A DNA stretch of 24,272 bases from CAZSNT01 sp964607765 (lineage in GTDB: Bacteria; Verrucomicrobiota; Lentisphaeria; Oligosphaerales; JABHEG01): contig CAZSNT010000153.1 of assembly GCA_964607765.1 (NCBI GenBank), positions 1-24,272 on the forward strand, written 5' to 3'. The notes beneath the pieces are model-generated. The model saw nothing but the letters and a program-made list of their open reading frames with translations. It did no database searches and had not been told where the DNA came from. Numbering within the stretch: the first letter of the stretch is position 1; the number at the start of each line of letters is the position of its first letter. The position numbers were made by a program, and so were the translations under genes. Shown piece after piece: positions 22,384 through 24,272 of the stretch.

Positions 22384-24234
22384 ATGTCCCGCAACCACGT
22401 TTTCATTTCCCATGCCACGCCCGATGATGCGTTCGTGCGCGAACTCCGCACCCAGCTCGAAGGCCACGGTGTGTCCACTTGGGTCGATTCCCGGAACCTG
22501 CGCGGCGGGGACAAGCTGCACCCCGAGATCGAGAAGGAGATCCGGGAAGCCCGGCACGTCGTACTGGTTCTCAGCCCGCACACTGCGAACTCCGCATGGG
22601 TACAGGACGAAGTCAAGCTCGCGGAGCAAGTCGCGTCCGAACGTGGGAATGGGTTTCGCGTAGTCCCGTTGTTGCTCCCCGGTGTGTTGCCGGGAGCGCT
22701 GGGGCTGTGGTTCGACGATCCGCCCGTCGCACACATGGTGCGGCTGGGCCCCGGCGGTCTCAGCGAAGCCATGCCTCACATCCTCGCCTCCCTGGACGGG
22801 GAAGAGCCGGATGACGTCCAGCCGCCCTCCATGCCAGCCGCGGAACGCATCGCCGATCTCGTTCTGGAACTCAAGGATCCGCAGTTCCGGCGTTCCGGCG
22901 GCAAACGCAAACTCTCCGCTACCGCTGCGCTCGTCCATCATCCAGCCACGCCGGGAGCGGCCACCGTCGAAAGTCGACGGTTCAAGCTCACCGCGCCGCT
23001 TGGCCCGATCGAGGCGGACGACCTGCGCTGGTACCTCGAACAGTACCACATCTGGCCCGTGGGCGTCTTCCAGCAACGGGCGAAGCGGGTCGAGAAGAGC
23101 CTGTCCGAATGGGGCAGGTTGCTCCACGATGCCGCACTGGGCGACGACGAAGCCGAGGAGGCCCTGCACGACTGGCTCGGGAACGAGCAACGCCGGTTCT
23201 CCATCGAGGTCGATCCGGAGCCACCCAAGGGCGCGAAGAAGCAGCGTCGCAAATCGTATCGCGAAGCCTCCACCGCGCTCATGGCCCTGCCGTGGGAACT
23301 GCTGCACGACAAACACGGTTTCCTCTTCCACGGCAAGAACCCGGTACGCGTGCGACGGCGACTGCCCAACCGCAGTCCCAAGGGCGCGCCGCAGTTCGAC
23401 CTACCTGTTCGGGTTCTCGTGCTCAGCCCCCGTCCCGCCGACGCGGGCTACTTCGATCACCGATCCTCTGCATTGCCTCTGGTGCAGGCGGTCGAGCAAC
23501 TGGGCGACCTGGCCGAGGTCACGGTCCTGACCCCGCCCACGATCGGCGCCCTCGAGCAGGCCCTCGGCAAAGGGCACTACCACATCGTGCACTTCGACGG
23601 GCACGGCGCCTACCACCCGGAGCACGGACTCGGCGGGCTCTGCTTCGAGAAACCGGACGACCCGAGGGAAACCGACTTCATCACTGGCGAACGGCTCGCG
23701 GAGATCGTGCGCGAGCACCGCATCCCGGTAGTGTTCCTCGACGCCTGTCAGGGCGCCAGGGCCGACGTGGACATCAACGCCAGCGTCGCTGCCAGTATCC
23801 TGGCTGAAGGCGTCACCAGCGTTGTGGCGATGACGCACAGCGTGCTGGTGCCCACCGCGCGCAAGTTCGTCGAAGCCTTTTACCTGAAACTGGCCGAGGG
23901 CACCACGGTTGGCGACGCCATGCTGGCCGGGCAACAGGCGTTGCACAACGACACCTACCGGCTCGACGTGGTGGGCGCCGGCAAGCTTCATCTCCAAGAC
24001 TGGTTTGTCCCCGTCCTCTACCAGGAAGAACAGGACCCGCAGCTCTTCCGTCAGCTCCCCAGCCCCGACTCCGCCCGTCTCCAGGCCAGGCAACGCGACC
24101 TTCGTCTCGGCGACCTGCCCGCCACGCCCAACCACACCTTCATCGGCCGCTCCGTCGAGCTGCTCGCCCTCGAGCGCCGCCTCCTCACCCCCGCCTCCGG
24201 TCTGAACACTGAACACCCAATGTCATTGAATTAA
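22384..24234 (+). CDS. TIR-CHAT fusion protein, probably truncated before an NTPase region
   Basis: A 616-aa protein. ATG at 22384 has GGAG 6 nt upstream; an in-frame ATG at 22372 lacks one. Residues 4-135 are a TIR domain: HVFISHATPDDAFVRELRTQ, STWVDSRNLRGGDKLHPEIE, and SAWVQDE, where Glu76 lies four residues after Trp72, the position of the catalytic Glu in NAD-cleaving TIRs. Residues about 200-330 form the linker typical of CHAT proteins (DLRWYLEQYHIWPVGVF). Residues about 340-555 are a CHAT (caspase-like) protease domain: HFDGHG with catalytic His407 and FLDACQGA with catalytic Cys455. After residue 583 the text NHTFIGRSVELLALERRL is the usual entry to an NB-ARC/AAA-type NTPase, but the frame degenerates and stops after 18 more residues, before any P-loop. 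It likely belonged to a STAND-like antiviral or cell-death protein. The downstream 38 bp are too short to show what follows. Confidence 0.85.
   Translation: MSRNHVFISHATPDDAFVRELRTQLEGHGVSTWVDSRNLRGGDKLHPEIEKEIREARHVVLVLSPHTANSAWVQDEVKLAEQVASERGNGFRVVPLLLPGVLPGALGLWFDDPPVAHMVRLGPGGLSEAMPHILASLDGEEPDDVQPPSMPAAERIADLVLELKDPQFRRSGGKRKLSATAALVHHPATPGAATVESRRFKLTAPLGPIEADDLRWYLEQYHIWPVGVFQQRAKRVEKSLSEWGRLLHDAALGDDEAEEALHDWLGNEQRRFSIEVDPEPPKGAKKQRRKSYREASTALMALPWELLHDKHGFLFHGKNPVRVRRRLPNRSPKGAPQFDLPVRVLVLSPRPADAGYFDHRSSALPLVQAVEQLGDLAEVTVLTPPTIGALEQALGKGHYHIVHFDGHGAYHPEHGLGGLCFEKPDDPRETDFITGERLAEIVREHRIPVVFLDACQGARADVDINASVAASILAEGVTSVVAMTHSVLVPTARKFVEAFYLKLAEGTTVGDAMLAGQQALHNDTYRLDVVGAGKLHLQDWFVPVLYQEEQDPQLFRQLPSPDSARLQARQRDLRLGDLPATPNHTFIGRSVELLALERRLLTPASGLNTEHPMSLN
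24203..24216. repeat. Two tandem heptamers at the point where TIR-CHAT loses homology
   Basis: TGAACAC occurs twice in direct succession exactly where the reading frame stops resembling CHAT-NTPase proteins. AT-richer sequence follows to the window end (24217-24272) with the TAA at 24232-24234. This looks like a junction with intergenic or inserted DNA. Confidence 0.45.
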
Positions 24235-24272
24235 GAAATCGGTTTGTAAGCCGGAGCCCAATTGGGGCGCGC

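Noticed and set aside
1..24272. tRNA or rRNA genes
   Set aside because: No cloverleaf-like set of conserved arms and no rRNA sequence was recognised on either strand by eye; a covariance-model scan would be decisive.

Overview
The window is a high-GC bacterial stretch dominated by carbohydrate-active enzymes, with genes on both strands and small clusters of accessory or defence-type genes between and beside them. The mix of an S1 sulfatase, many right-handed parallel beta-helix proteins, GH28, GH29, GH172 and GH43-like enzymes, an EF-hand esterase, a toroid lipoprotein and small protein/nucleotidyltransferase pairs is typical of the Planctomycetota-Verrucomicrobiota-Lentisphaerota/Kiritimatiellota group. 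There is no rRNA or housekeeping gene here to fix the taxon, so this is an inference from gene content.

Layout. 77-2395 (-): a lipoprotein joining a DUF6250-like sandwich to a beta-helix. 2732-3405 (+): an intact small protein/nucleotidyltransferase pair; facing it at 3392-3791 (-) is a decayed second pair. 3970-5286 (-): GH28. 5378-5718: a large hairpin plus four and a third copies of a 63-bp repeat. 5753-8772 (-): GH43-like protein and sulfatase, overlapping by GTGA. 9050-9235 (+): an orphan small protein. 9388-9521: a perfect 47-bp inverted repeat. 9571-11136 (-): GH172 (DUF2961). 11147-11287 (-): a remnant of a YhcG/DUF1016 nuclease gene. 11452-13884 (+): a secreted four-domain glycosidase (barrel, ricin-type trefoil, FN3, LamG). 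14014-20515 (-): a compact operon read as esterase, GH29-like fucosidase, beta-helix/PDZ protein, toroid lipoprotein. 20901-22067 (+): AAA_14/DUF4143 ATPase. 22384-24234 (+): a TIR-CHAT fusion that ends just where an NTPase region would be expected.

How the parts fit. The enzymes suggest breakdown of a complex, probably fucose-bearing and sulfated or acetylated pectin-like or algal glycan: sulfatase and esterase would remove decorations, the GH29-like and beta-helix enzymes side sugars, and GH28 a galacturonan backbone. The substrate is inferred. Exported proteins (two lipoproteins, GH43-like, lectin-glycosidase, esterase) sit next to five enzymes with no export signal (GH28, sulfatase, GH172, GH29-like, beta-helix/PDZ), which points to initial attack outside and completion inside the cell.

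The best candidate for an undescribed system is the TIR-CHAT gene at the right edge: an NAD-cleaving-type TIR domain on a caspase-like protease with both catalytic residues in place, likely separated from its sensor part. The hairpin/tandem-repeat block and the 47-bp inverted repeat are the most striking non-coding structures.
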